DNA of 64,000 nucleotides, from contig NZ_LMRG01000029.1 in the NCBI RefSeq assembly GCF_001425605.1, positions 1 through 64,000 of the forward strand. Direction: 5' to 3'. The stretch comes from Rhizobium sp. Leaf453. Its GTDB lineage: Bacteria > Pseudomonadota > Alphaproteobacteria > Rhizobiales > Rhizobiaceae. Of the stretch, positions 35,655 to 45,306 are shown piece by piece. Positions within the stretch are counted from its first letter, which is position 1; each line of letters starts with the position of its first letter. The position numbers and the translations under genes were made by a program. The notes below the pieces were generated by a model. It made no database searches, was not told where the DNA came from, and worked only from the letters and a program-made list of their open reading frames with translations.

Positions 35655-38021
35655 TCAGGCGTAGACCGAGATTGGGGCGGTCTTGTTTTCCGAGGCCGGC
35701 CGGGGCGCCGCATCGGGAATACGCAGCGTGATGATCGTGCCGACGTTTTCGGTCGAATGGATTTTCATAGTGCCGCCGTGCAGCAGAGTCAGGGAGCGCG
35801 AGATCGCCAAACCGAGGCCGGAGCCACCCTTGCTCTTGGCATACTGGCTCTGTACCTGTTCGAACGGCTGGCCGATCTTCTGCAGCGCCTTGCTCGGAAT
35901 GCCGATGCCGGTATCGGCGATCGTCAGCGTCACGGCGCCGGAGACCTTGCGGGCACGCAGCGAAATCTTTCCGCCTTCATTGGTGAACTTGACGGCATTC
36001 GACAGGAGATTGAGCAGGACCTGCTTCATCGCCCGCCGGTCGGCATTGATCGTGAGACCCGACGAAATCTGCTGGTCGACGCAGATGCTCTTCTGCTGTG
36101 CGGGGATCGTGGTGAAGCGCAGGGTCTCCTCGATCAGGGGCGCGAGGTCGATGGTTTCGCGGCTGATCTTCATTTGACCGGCTTCGATCTTCGACATGTC
36201 GAGAATGTCGTTGATCACGTTCAAGAGGTGTTTGCCGCTGTCATGGATGTCGTGGGAGTATTCGTCGTATTTCTCCGAGCCGAGCGGTCCGAACATCTTG
36301 TTCTGGAGGATTTCGGAGAAACCGAGAATGGCGTTCAGCGGTGTGCGCAGTTCATGCGACATGTTGGCGAGGAATTCGGACTTGGCGCGGTTCGCCGCCT
36401 CTGCCCGGTCTTTTTCCGCCTGATAATTGGCGTTGGCGACAGACAGTTCGGCCTTCTGCCGTTCCAGCGTGATGCGCGACGTTGAGAGATCGCCGATGGT
36501 CGCCATCAGGCGGCGTTCAGATTCGCGCAGTCGCACCTGGTGGCGCTTCAAAAGGGTGATGTCGGTACCCACCGACACCATACCGCCGTCGCGGGTGCGC
36601 CGGTCGTTGATCTGCAGCCAGCGCTGGTCGGACAGCTGGACTTCGGATGTCTGCGAATGATTGGAGCGGTCGGGATCGGCGATCCGGCGCTCGATGATCG
36701 GGCGGGCTGCGGCGGCCGTCACCACCGAGCGCTCGGTGCCGGGCACGAGGACACGGGCCGGCAGCTTGTAGGCCTGCTGGTAGTGGGCGTTGCACATCAC
36801 CAGGCGATCGTTCTTGTCCCAGAGCACAAAGGCTTCCGAGGTACACTCGATGGCGTCGGCGAGCCGCTGGTCGGCTTCGGCATAGCGCTGCGCGAGGCGA
36901 TGTTGTTCCGTCACGTCCATCGCGATGCCGATCAGGTGCACGCGGCCGGATACGGTGCGGATCACCTGGGCTCGGGCTCTGAGCCAGACATAGTGCCCAT
37001 CGGCATGGCGCATGCGGAAAATCTGGTCGATCTGGCGGGCATCGCCCTTGGCGATAGTGCGGGCGACCTTGTAGATGCTGCCGTCATCCGGATGCATCAG
37101 GCGGGCGGCGTCGCCGAACGACAGGACATTGCTCTTGGGCGGCATGCCGAGCATTTCATACATGGAGCGCGACCAGAACAGGCGGCGGTTCGGCATGTCG
37201 AAGTCCCACAAGCCGCAGCGGCCGCGCGACAGTGCCGTCTCCACCCGCAGGTTGGATTCCGCAAAGATCTGGTCGGCGTCGCGGGCACGCTTCGCCTGGA
37301 TGTAATAGGCATAGAGAATGACCAGCAGGATGGCCGAAATACCGGCGAAGAGTGTGACGTTGAGCGAAACCTCGTCGCGCCACAGCCGGTCGATCCGGGC
37401 CAGCGGCGTGGCAACCATCAGCGTCCCTGCATCATTGGGAACCCGTATCAGGGCGACAAGATGCTCGCCGCCGCCGATGAAGGTCTTCATCACGGTCGAG
37501 TGTTCCCCGAAATACTGGAACGCCGCCACTTCCGGTGCCACGGTCGCAAGTGTCCGGCCGGTATAGGAGGAGCCGGCAGGCGAACTGGCGAAGATTCTGC
37601 CGTCCTTGCGGACCGTCAGGATGAATGCGCCGGGCTCAAGCAAATCCGGCGGCAAGACCGCGTTCAATCGCTGCTCGACTTCCCACTTCTGTGCCTTGTC
37701 AAAGAGTTCGACGCCCTTGTCCTGCAGTGCGGCGCTGGCGGTTGCGGCCGCAAGCATCGTCGCCTGGCGCGAGCTTGCCTCCATGCGGGCATACTCTACC
37801 ATGATGCCGCTGATGCGCGAAATCGCGACGACAAGTAGAAAGGCCGTGATCAGGATCGGGATGGAGCGCTTCAGGATAGGCTCGGCACGGGCCAGGCGCA
37901 AAGCCGCCGGCTCGGTGAAAATCCGTGCGTGCTGGATCACGTCCTTTTCCAGGCTTGAAAAGCCGGGAAATTTTGGACGCAGCCGCTCGCCGGCTGCGCG
38001 TCCCCGCTGCGCTTCCGCCAT
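35655..38021 (-). CDS. pleC: PleC-type sensor histidine kinase/phosphatase
   Basis: A 788-residue kinase. Two membrane segments (about 54-72 and 235-255) flank a periplasmic part. Two PAS domains follow (around MLGMPPKSNVLSFGDAARLM and SEAFVLWDKNDRLVMCN), then the phospho-acceptor His556 in NMSHELRTPLNAILGFSEIL. FGPLGSEKYDEYSHDIHDSG and VINDILDMSKIEAGQ are the DivJ/PleC-class signature. ATPase boxes NLLSNAVKFTNEGG and GGSGLGLAI are intact. In S. meliloti the PleC gene lies beside glnE and controls DivK phosphorylation, and so CtrA. I start at ATG 38021; the longer frame would begin with TTG. Confidence 0.87.
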   Translation of the reverse strand: MAEAQRGRAAGERLRPKFPGFSSLEKDVIQHARIFTEPAALRLARAEPILKRSIPILITAFLLVVAISRISGIMVEYARMEASSRQATMLAAATASAALQDKGVELFDKAQKWEVEQRLNAVLPPDLLEPGAFILTVRKDGRIFASSPAGSSYTGRTLATVAPEVAAFQYFGEHSTVMKTFIGGGEHLVALIRVPNDAGTLMVATPLARIDRLWRDEVSLNVTLFAGISAILLVILYAYYIQAKRARDADQIFAESNLRVETALSRGRCGLWDFDMPNRRLFWSRSMYEMLGMPPKSNVLSFGDAARLMHPDDGSIYKVARTIAKGDARQIDQIFRMRHADGHYVWLRARAQVIRTVSGRVHLIGIAMDVTEQHRLAQRYAEADQRLADAIECTSEAFVLWDKNDRLVMCNAHYQQAYKLPARVLVPGTERSVVTAAAARPIIERRIADPDRSNHSQTSEVQLSDQRWLQINDRRTRDGGMVSVGTDITLLKRHQVRLRESERRLMATIGDLSTSRITLERQKAELSVANANYQAEKDRAEAANRAKSEFLANMSHELRTPLNAILGFSEILQNKMFGPLGSEKYDEYSHDIHDSGKHLLNVINDILDMSKIEAGQMKISRETIDLAPLIEETLRFTTIPAQQKSICVDQQISSGLTINADRRAMKQVLLNLLSNAVKFTNEGGKISLRARKVSGAVTLTIADTGIGIPSKALQKIGQPFEQVQSQYAKSKGGSGLGLAISRSLTLLHGGTMKIHSTENVGTIITLRIPDAAPRPASENKTAPISVYA

Positions 38022-38189
38022 CTTCGTCAAATCTGTAAACCCTCGTGTGATTCGATGCGCCGCTCGCTCGAACCTGCCCCAATGAATCAATTGTGATTCG
38101 GGTTGTCCAGAGAAAAACGTAAAACTTTGTTAACCAATTCTCGTCATTGGGAAATCGTATTGGCGCACGTCCCCTACGTCCGGAAACGA

Positions 38190-38213
38190 AAAACCCTGCA
38201 TTTGCAGGGTTTT
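38190..38213. terminator. Terminator after pepN
   Basis: AAAACCCTGC (38190-38199) and GCAGGGTTTT (38204-38213) form a perfect ten-bp stem around ATTT, with A and T tails that work on both strands. It lies 25 bases beyond the pepN stop (pepN is on the - strand) and upstream of pleC. Confidence 0.85.
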
Positions 38214-38237
38214 CGCGACGTCTCTACTTGATCTTTC

Positions 38238-40886
38238 CTAGCCTTTGAGCGTGCGCTCGACGATGTCGCTGACATCGGGCGAAAGCTTCGCTCCAGCCGC
38301 GACTTCACGCAGTGCATCGCGTGCGTGGTTCGCGCGGATTTCTTCCAGCGAACGCCAAGAGCGCATCGAGGTCAGGATGCGCGCGGCCAGTTGCGGATTG
38401 CGCGGGTCGATGTCGAGGATCTGGCGGGCAAGGAAGCGATATCCCTCGCCATCTGCGCGGTTGAAGCCGGTCGGGTTCGAAAAGGCAAAGGTGCCGATCA
38501 ACGACCGAACGCGGTTTGGGTTGGAGCCGTTGAACAACGGATCGCCCATCAGTGCCTTGACGCGGTCAAGTGCTTCCGCGCCGGGAATGGTCGCCTGGAT
38601 GGTGAACCATTTGTCGATGACAAGCGCGTTGTCGGCAAACCGTGCCTTGAACGCGGCAAGCGCTTCCGTTGCCGCTGTCGATGCAGGGAAGCGATGCGCC
38701 AGGATCGTGAGCGCCTGGCTGAGGTCCGTCATGTTGTTGGCCGCCTTGAACGCTGCCGCGGCGCGATCGGGAGCGTTTTCGGCATAGACGAGATAGGAGA
38801 GGGCGGTGTTGCGCAGCGCCCGCCGTCCGGCGCTGGATGCATCGGGGCTGAACGCACCTGTATCGATCAGTTCGTCGGCGAGCTTGGCGAAGATTTCCCG
38901 ACCGGCCTGTGCGATCGCCGTCATGATTTGCTGGCGTCCGGCATGGATGGCATCGGGATCGTTGTTGCTGCCGATTTCGCGGGCAATGTCGGCTTCGCTC
39001 GGAAGGGCGAGCGCCTGCGCGCGGAAGGCGGGCTCAAGTTCGCTATCAGCCGCGGCGGCCAGTAAAGCCTCGATCAGCGCGGCATCACAGCGCGCAGGCT
39101 GTCCCGCCCTCACGCGGGCAGTCGCCTCGACAAGGTTCGGCAGGGCGAGATCGTTGAGCGCCTGCCAGCGGGCGAAAAGGTCGCGCTCGTGCTTGGCGAT
39201 ATGGGCGCGGTCCGCTGGCGTCTGCTCGAAATGCAGGTTGATCGGCGCCGAGAAACCACGGTTCAGCGACAGGACCGGGCGCGAGGTGACGCCGTTGAAC
39301 ACCACGGTCTGGTTGCGCTCGACGAGGTGCAGGACATCATCGGTGATCTCGGCGCCGCTTCCGGACGAAACGGCTGCTTCCGAGCCGTCTTCCAGCAGCA
39401 GGCCGAGGCGCAGCGGGATGTGCATGGGCTCTTTCGAGGCTTGTCCGGGCGTCGGCGGTACCATCTGTTCCAGCGACAGGGTGAAGGTCTGCTTGGCTGC
39501 ATCATAGGCGGTCGAAGCACTGACGAGTGGTGTTCCTGCCTGATGGTACCAGAGAGAAAACTGCGTCAGGTCACGCTTGCTGACTTCGGCGAAGCAGGCT
39601 ACGAAATCCTCGATCGTGACGGCCTGGCCGTCATGCCGCTCGAAGTAGAGGTCCATGCCCGCCTTGAACAGATCGGCGCCAAGCAGCGTCGCGATCATCC
39701 GGGTGACTTCGCTGCCTTTCTCATAGACGGTCGTCGTGTAGAAGTTGTTGATTTCGCGATATTTTGTCGGGCGGACGGGATGGGCGAGGGGACCTGCATC
39801 CTCGGGAAACTGCTCGGCCTTGAGGTGGCGGACTTCGGCGATGCGCTTGACCGTACGGGAGCGCTGGTCGGCCGAGAATTCGTGGTCGCGATAAACCGTC
39901 AGGCCTTCCTTGAGGCAGAGCTGGAACCAGTCGCGGCAGGTGATGCGGTTGCCGGTCCAGTTGTGGAAATATTCATGCGCGATGATCGCCTCGATATTGG
40001 CGTAGTCGGCATCTGTCGCGGTTTCGGGGTCGGCGAGGACATACTTGTCGTTGAAGACGTTCAGCCCCTTGTTCTCCATCGCGCCCATGTTGAAATCGGA
40101 GACGGCGACGATCATGAAGATATCGAGATCGTATTCGCGGCCGAAACGCTCCTCGTCCCATTTCATTGACCGCTTCAGGGCGTCCATGGCGTAGGCGGCG
40201 CGGGGCTCCTTGCCGTGCTCGACATAAATCTTCAGGGTGACGTCACGGCCGGACATCGTCGTGAACGTGTCCTCGACGACGCCGAGATCACCGGCAACGA
40301 GCGCGAACAGGTAGCTCGGCTTGGGATGCGGATCGAACCAGGCGGCGAAATGCCGGCCATCGCCCATGCCGGCGCCACCGAGATAGTTGCCGTTCGACAG
40401 CAGAAGCGGCGCGGTCGCCTTGTCGGCGATGATGTTGACCGTGTAGACGGCGAGAACATCCGGGCGATCGGGAAAATAGGTGATACGGCGGAACCCTTCC
40501 GCCTCGCACTGGGTGCAATAGACATTGCTGGTGCGGTAGAGGCCCATCAGCTTGGTGTTGGCCTCGGGATTGATTTCCGTGGTGATCGTCACCTCGAACG
40601 GCGCCGATGCCGGCAGGTTGCGGATGGTCAGGGTACGTTCCGCAGCGTCGTAATTGGACGCCGGAATTTCTTCCTGATCGAGCAGCAGAGCGGTCATCTT
40701 CAATTCGTCGCCATCGAGAACCAGCGGCGCATCCTCGGCGCCGCCTTCGCGCCGGTGGAAGATCAGGCGCGCTTCGACCTTGGTTTCTGTCGGATCGAGT
40801 TCGAAGGTGAGATCCACTCTCTCAAGGACGAAATCCGTTGGCCGGTAGTCTTCCAGATGAATGATTTCGCCCGTATCTGTCCGCAT
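38238..40886 (-). CDS. pepN: Aminopeptidase N (M1 family)
   Basis: An 882-residue zinc metalloaminopeptidase of the M1 family that removes N-terminal residues from peptides in the cytoplasm. The exopeptidase motif GAMEN is at residues 268-272. Zinc ligands are His304 and His308 of HEYFHNWTG and Glu327 of CLKEGLT. A C-terminal helical domain of proteobacterial PepN follows. Length is as expected. The ATG has GCGGGAC upstream. It is transcribed towards pleC with the terminator at 38190 between. Confidence 0.95.
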   Translation of the reverse strand: MRTDTGEIIHLEDYRPTDFVLERVDLTFELDPTETKVEARLIFHRREGGAEDAPLVLDGDELKMTALLLDQEEIPASNYDAAERTLTIRNLPASAPFEVTITTEINPEANTKLMGLYRTSNVYCTQCEAEGFRRITYFPDRPDVLAVYTVNIIADKATAPLLLSNGNYLGGAGMGDGRHFAAWFDPHPKPSYLFALVAGDLGVVEDTFTTMSGRDVTLKIYVEHGKEPRAAYAMDALKRSMKWDEERFGREYDLDIFMIVAVSDFNMGAMENKGLNVFNDKYVLADPETATDADYANIEAIIAHEYFHNWTGNRITCRDWFQLCLKEGLTVYRDHEFSADQRSRTVKRIAEVRHLKAEQFPEDAGPLAHPVRPTKYREINNFYTTTVYEKGSEVTRMIATLLGADLFKAGMDLYFERHDGQAVTIEDFVACFAEVSKRDLTQFSLWYHQAGTPLVSASTAYDAAKQTFTLSLEQMVPPTPGQASKEPMHIPLRLGLLLEDGSEAAVSSGSGAEITDDVLHLVERNQTVVFNGVTSRPVLSLNRGFSAPINLHFEQTPADRAHIAKHERDLFARWQALNDLALPNLVEATARVRAGQPARCDAALIEALLAAAADSELEPAFRAQALALPSEADIAREIGSNNDPDAIHAGRQQIMTAIAQAGREIFAKLADELIDTGAFSPDASSAGRRALRNTALSYLVYAENAPDRAAAAFKAANNMTDLSQALTILAHRFPASTAATEALAAFKARFADNALVIDKWFTIQATIPGAEALDRVKALMGDPLFNGSNPNRVRSLIGTFAFSNPTGFNRADGEGYRFLARQILDIDPRNPQLAARILTSMRSWRSLEEIRANHARDALREVAAGAKLSPDVSDIVERTLKG

Positions 40887-41362
40887 CGTGTGTCCCGCTC
40901 GTTTTCCGTCGTGTCACGCCGCCGGAAAAACCGTGTCATTGTGAAGAGGCCCAGCGGAACGCGCGGAGCTTCGGGGTGGCTGAGATCGGGTTTTGCGGTC
41001 GCGCGTGCGCATTTTCATCGCGCCAATCCGTCCCTCTCCCTGTACTTGCATCAGAGACTTACGAAATTCGCCCTAACAAGAGTTAAACCGGCTGTGCATT
41101 TTTGGCACAAGCGACGCAAATTTCCAGAGAAATTCCGGAGGCTTGCGTGCATTCGGTCCATCGTCTCCATACGAGCAGCCTATGATATCGATGAACGTGC
41201 ATCAATTATTTCCGGCTCGCATCACGAAAATTGATCCCTTCTGCGATCCTGGCGCGTTAGAGTAACCCTGTTCTGGCGACGGATTCTCCGCCGCATCTCC
41301 CGCAGCCCGTCGTTTTGCATAGACTTTCGGCCCGCTGCCGCCTGCCTGACGAGTCCGATTGC
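40887..41362. other. 476-bp intergenic region between divergent pepN and EamA genes
   Basis: I see no gene. The centre becomes AT-richer (41030-41110), with AAGAGTTAAACCGG and the small inverted repeat TGTGC/GCACA near 41092. It should hold the two divergent promoters. No precise elements can be supported. Confidence 0.5.
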
Positions 41363-42301
41363 ATGGATGCCGAATTTCCCCACCCGATGAAGGGCATCGC
41401 GCTCAAGGTCTTTTCCGTACTCGTCTTTGTCTGCATGTCGACGCTGATCAAGGCGGCGGGAACGGAGATCGCCACCGGGCAGATTACCTTCTACCGCTCC
41501 GCCTTCGCCATGGTGCCGATCCTCGGCTATCTCGCGGTGAAGGGGCATCTGCGCACCGCATTCTACACCAAGGATATCGTCGGTCATCTGGCACGCGGGT
41601 TCATCGGCATCCTGGCGATGAGCTTCGGCTTCTACGGACTGGTGCATCTGCCGCTGCCGGAAGCGATCGCCATCGGCTATGCGATGCCGCTGCTCGCCGT
41701 TGTGTTCGCCGCCGTTTTCCTGAAGGAGACGGTGCGGGTCTATCGCTGGTCGGCGGTTCTGATCGGTCTTGTCGGGGTTATGATCATCACATGGCCGCGC
41801 CTGACCTTGCTGCGCGACGGCGGCTTCGGCTCAGGGGAGGCGCTCGGTGCGCTGGCCGTTCTTCTATCAGCGGCGCTCGGCGCCGTCGCGATGGTGCTGG
41901 TGCGCAAGCTGATTGCGAAAGAGCGAACACATACGATCGTGCTCTATTTCTCCCTGTCTGCCTCATGCTTCTCGCTGCTGACGCTGCCGTTCGGCTGGGA
42001 GCCGCTACCGTGGAATTCCTTCCTTCTGCTGATGGCTGCCGGCTTCTGTGGCGGTGTCGCGCAGATTCTGCTGACCCAGAGCTACCGTTATGCCGACATG
42101 TCGACGATCGCGCCGTTCGAGTACACCTCGATTATCCTCGGCCTGCTGATCGGTTACTTCCTGTTCGGCGAGGTGCCGACGGGCGTCATGCTGATCGGCA
42201 CGGCGATCGTTGTCGCGGCCGGCATCTTCATCATTTTCCGCGAGCACCAACTCGGCCTGGAGCGCAAGGGCGCGCGCAAGCACGTCACGCCGCAGGGATA
42301 G
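41363..42301 (+). CDS. EamA/DMT-family transporter (RhaT-type)
   Basis: A 312-residue inner-membrane protein with about ten hydrophobic helices arranged as two EamA repeats. MKGIALKVFSVLVFVCMSTLIK starts the first and GALAVLLSAALGAVAMVLVRKL the second. Helices such as LPLPEAIAIGYAMPLLAVVFAAVFLKE show the family. The substrate is unknown; metabolite or amino acid export is usual. I start at ATG 41363, though the ATG at 41387 is equally good. It converges on the MFS gene 12 bases away. Confidence 0.87.
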   Translation: MDAEFPHPMKGIALKVFSVLVFVCMSTLIKAAGTEIATGQITFYRSAFAMVPILGYLAVKGHLRTAFYTKDIVGHLARGFIGILAMSFGFYGLVHLPLPEAIAIGYAMPLLAVVFAAVFLKETVRVYRWSAVLIGLVGVMIITWPRLTLLRDGGFGSGEALGALAVLLSAALGAVAMVLVRKLIAKERTHTIVLYFSLSASCFSLLTLPFGWEPLPWNSFLLLMAAGFCGGVAQILLTQSYRYADMSTIAPFEYTSIILGLLIGYFLFGEVPTGVMLIGTAIVVAAGIFIIFREHQLGLERKGARKHVTPQG

Positions 42302-42313
42302 CCTGTAGAACGA

Positions 42314-43594
42314 TCAGGATGCCCGGGGCGGGGCGGTATCGTCTTCGATCACCGTATTCGGCCTTGCAGCCTGGTTCATGGCATTGACCGCCTCCGTTCC
42401 CGGTGTTGGCACGGTATTGGCCTGAAAATCCGTCTTGGCGACGAGGCCATCATGCTGGCTGCGCTGTGCGATACGCCATGCAGCATAGGCGGCGTAGAGC
42501 GCGAAATAGATCGCGAGAACGAGGAAAAGCGAGGCCGGCCCGAATTTGTCCATCACGGGACCAACCATCAGCGGGCCGGAGATCGTGCCCATGCCGTAGG
42601 TGATCATCATGCCGGAAGAGACCTCGACATATTCGTTCGGCCGGGCGAGGTCGTTGGCATGGGCGACGTTCAGCGCATAGATCGGAAACAGCACCGAGCC
42701 GACGAAGGCGGCAATCACATACAGCACCAGCGGACCTGCGCCGACAAAGGCCACCATGGCAAGGCAGGAGATCACCCCGACAATGCCGCAACCGACCATG
42801 ACGATGCGCCGGTCCATCCTGTCGGAGGTGCGGCCGATCGGGATCTGCGAGACAGCGCTTCCGGCGAGAAGTGCGGCCAGAAGGGTGGCACCCTCGGCGG
42901 TCGAGAGGCCGATCTTCTGCGTGAACACACCGCCGAGATTGAGCCAAGCACCCGACATGGCGCCTGCCAGAAACGCGCCGACAACCGCGACCGGGGAGCG
43001 ACGGTAGAGGCCGGGCACGTCGAACTTGGCCTGCGTCGGCGGTGCCGGCATGGCGGAGGAGGAGAGGGCGGTTGGCAGCAGCGCCAGCGAGAACAGCACG
43101 CCGCAGAGAATGAACAGCGACGAATTGGTGGGATCGCCGAGCGGCACCAGATACTGACCGCCGATCGTGCCGAGCATGGTGGTGATGAGGTAGAGCGAAA
43201 ACAGCATGCCGCGGTTTTCATTGGTCACCCGCTCGTTCAGCCAGCTTTCGATAACGAGGTAACTGCCCGAGATCGCAAAGCCGGAAATCGCGCGGAAAAA
43301 GATCCACGCCCGCCAGTCCACCACCAGCCCGCACATCAGGATGGCGACGCTGAGCAGCGTGATCAGCGCGGCGAACACCCGGACATGGCCGACACGCGCG
43401 ACGAATTTCGGCGTGATGACACAGGAGATGGTGAAACCCAGCGTGTAGCCAGTGGCGATCCACGAAATGACCAGCGTCGACCAGCCCTCGGCCACCGACC
43501 GCACCGGCAGAACGTAACTCGCCAGCCCGAAGCCGACCATCATCAGCGATGTCGAGAGCATCAGGCTGAACACGGATCTGAGGCTGGCCAGCAT
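42314..43594 (-). CDS. MFS transporter, YcaD-like
   Basis: A 426-residue major facilitator with 12 predicted helices. FRAISGFAISGSYLVIESWLNERVTNENRG (the conserved loop after helix 4, quoted in part) and GRTSDRMDRRIVMVGC (loop 8-9) match the CynX/YcaD-like branch. The last 45 residues are a polar cytoplasmic tail. The substrate is not known. I start at ATG 43594, preceded by CGGAGCG; the frame is open 17 codons further upstream without a site. Confidence 0.85.
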   Translation of the reverse strand: MLASLRSVFSLMLSTSLMMVGFGLASYVLPVRSVAEGWSTLVISWIATGYTLGFTISCVITPKFVARVGHVRVFAALITLLSVAILMCGLVVDWRAWIFFRAISGFAISGSYLVIESWLNERVTNENRGMLFSLYLITTMLGTIGGQYLVPLGDPTNSSLFILCGVLFSLALLPTALSSSAMPAPPTQAKFDVPGLYRRSPVAVVGAFLAGAMSGAWLNLGGVFTQKIGLSTAEGATLLAALLAGSAVSQIPIGRTSDRMDRRIVMVGCGIVGVISCLAMVAFVGAGPLVLYVIAAFVGSVLFPIYALNVAHANDLARPNEYVEVSSGMMITYGMGTISGPLMVGPVMDKFGPASLFLVLAIYFALYAAYAAWRIAQRSQHDGLVAKTDFQANTVPTPGTEAVNAMNQAARPNTVIEDDTAPPRAS

Positions 43595-43815
43595 GAACGC
43601 TCCGATACGATTTGCGTCCGGAGCAGGATGGGGATCACAAGCCACGGGTCGACACGCGAAGATGAGTCTGGAGCGGATTGCGCGATCAGAAAAAGGGAAT
43701 TGCCCGGCACGCCGCTCTTGGAATCAAGAAACGAGTGTGGCTCTATCGAATTTCGCTGACGCTGTCGATTGCGACAGGCCTTGGCGCAGAAGGCAGTCTG
43801 GAAGAAATAAAGCCG

Positions 43816-43962
43816 TTATTTCGGCAGGAAACCACTGGCGGCGGCCCGTTCGGCTTTAGCCACCGGGCATTCCCGGCTGAGGCGCGTATATTCGCGCGAG
43901 GCGCGCACAGCGGTACCGATATCGGCGATGAGGAACCGGAGCGAGCGGATGGATGCTGACAT
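43816..43962 (-). CDS. Small hypothetical protein, 48 aa
   Basis: A - strand frame reading MSASIRSLRFLIADIGTAV and ending AAASGFLPK, with AAGGGAA upstream of ATG 43962. It is basic, with an amphipathic first helix, and the Arg-rich middle RASREYTRLSRECP resembles small DUF1127-like proteins in style. That resemblance is loose. The 59-base gap to the next small ORF contains GC-rich inverted repeats (GCGCGC). Confidence 0.5.
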   Translation of the reverse strand: MSASIRSLRFLIADIGTAVRASREYTRLSRECPVAKAERAAASGFLPK

Positions 43963-44021
43963 GATCGGATTCCCTTCAGACGTGGACGTGGCGCGCGCTC
44001 TTGCGCGCCGGTCCTGTCAGT

Positions 44022-44198
44022 TTAGCGCTGGATGAATTCCGCGAAGATCTGGGTCGGGCGGGTCCGGTGGACGTAGCCTGCCGCAGTCATCTGCTCGTTC
44101 GCAGCCGAGCCGAAGCTGTTGAAAGGCGTGCGCAGAGCCGAGCCGGCGTGGCGGAGCGTTTCGAAGCTCGAATGCAGGGGGCGAAAACGGGTCGTCAT
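44022..44198 (-). CDS. Small hypothetical protein, 58 aa
   Basis: A - strand frame starting MTTRFRPLHSSFETLRHAGS and ending IFAEFIQR, with AAGGAA before ATG 44198. It is basic and soluble, without signal or membrane segment. It stands upstream of the 48-aa frame in the same direction, so the two may form one transcript. No family is recognised. The 154-base region before the ATG shows no other gene. Confidence 0.55.
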   Translation of the reverse strand: MTTRFRPLHSSFETLRHAGSALRTPFNSFGSAANEQMTAAGYVHRTRPTQIFAEFIQR

Positions 44199-44352
44199 GG
44201 TTCAGTTCCTTAATTCCATTCCTCCCGTGCTTCTCATATTGCACCGCAGCATCGATTCCGCAACGGACGCATGCGCGTTGCTGGTATGCGCAATCCGCAT
44301 GGCTTTCTTCATCGTTTGTTCACAAATCGGGCAGGCGTCCTGAAACAGGACC

Positions 44353-45234
44353 TTAACCACGAATCCGGGCGCGGAAGGCCAGAAGGTCTTGCCAGGCGAG
44401 CCGCTTGCTGCCGGGGGCAGACATCAGGTCCTGTGGATGCAGGGTGGCAAGAGCGGGAACGGTCGCGCCGCCGATCGAGACGTCACGCCATTCGCCGCGC
44501 ATATGATGGATCGTGTCATTGCCGCCGAAGAAGAAGCGGCAGGCGAAATTGCCGAGGACGAGCAGGTGGCGGGGCTCGGCCAGCGCGATCTGGCGTTCGA
44601 TGAAGGGGCGGCAGATATCGGTCTCACGGACCGATGCTTGCCGGTTTCCCGGCGGGCGCCAGGGAATGATGTTGGTCATGAGCACGGACGTCCGGTCGAG
44701 CCCGATCGCCCCCAGCATGCGCTCCAGCATCTGGCCCTGCTTGCCGGAGAAGGGGATGCCGTCGCGGTCGTCGTCTCCATTCGGCACCGGGCCGATTACC
44801 ATGATGCCGGCCGATGCATTGCCGTCGGCAAAGACCATGTTGCGGGCGCTGTTCTTCAGGTTGCAGCCGGAAAAGACCTCCATCGCGCTTTTCAATTCCG
44901 ACAGCGAGCGGGCGGATTCGGCGGCAAAGCGCGCTTCCGCGATCGCCTGTTCGTGCGGAATGGCGGCCTGCGGGGTCGCGGCGGTTGGAGCCGCTGCCTT
45001 GGCAACCGCGCGATTGCCGTTTTCACGGGCGGGCGGCGCCGAAGAGGCATCATTGCGCTCGAAGGCCTGCGGTCTCTGCACGACTGGCGCCTGTCCGCGT
45101 GCAGCCTTGGCCAGCTCGAATTCGGCGAAGCGATCGATGGGATCGTCTTCCAGCAGCCATTCGACACCCGCTTCGGCATGGAAATGCAGAAGGGCGGCAA
45201 GTTCGGCCGGGCTCATCCTGTCGCTGGAGATCAT
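44353..45234 (-). CDS. Uracil-DNA glycosylase family protein with reduced cysteine set
   Basis: A 293-residue protein. Residues 1-100 are a variable region with Ala/Pro-rich linker. The catalytic core from about 115 has GPVPNGDDDRDGIPFSGKQG (motif A), TNIIPWRPPGNR and the late motif LATLHPQDLM with its His. This is the family 4/5 uracil-DNA glycosylase fold, removing uracil from DNA. Family 4 enzymes hold a 4Fe-4S cluster with four Cys; here only SGCNLKN and DICRPF remain, while the usual CxxC partner is Phe and the KCRPP Cys is Trp. The enzyme may lack the cluster. ATG 45234 or ATG 45216 could start it. Confidence 0.85.
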   Translation of the reverse strand: MISSDRMSPAELAALLHFHAEAGVEWLLEDDPIDRFAEFELAKAARGQAPVVQRPQAFERNDASSAPPARENGNRAVAKAAAPTAATPQAAIPHEQAIAEARFAAESARSLSELKSAMEVFSGCNLKNSARNMVFADGNASAGIMVIGPVPNGDDDRDGIPFSGKQGQMLERMLGAIGLDRTSVLMTNIIPWRPPGNRQASVRETDICRPFIERQIALAEPRHLLVLGNFACRFFFGGNDTIHHMRGEWRDVSIGGATVPALATLHPQDLMSAPGSKRLAWQDLLAFRARIRG

Positions 45235-45306
45235 GGGTAAGCTTCTACAGAAGGGCAGGCGGCCGGGAAAGCGAAAACTGCCATTCTTCTCCGGCGTGTT
45301 GTCCGA

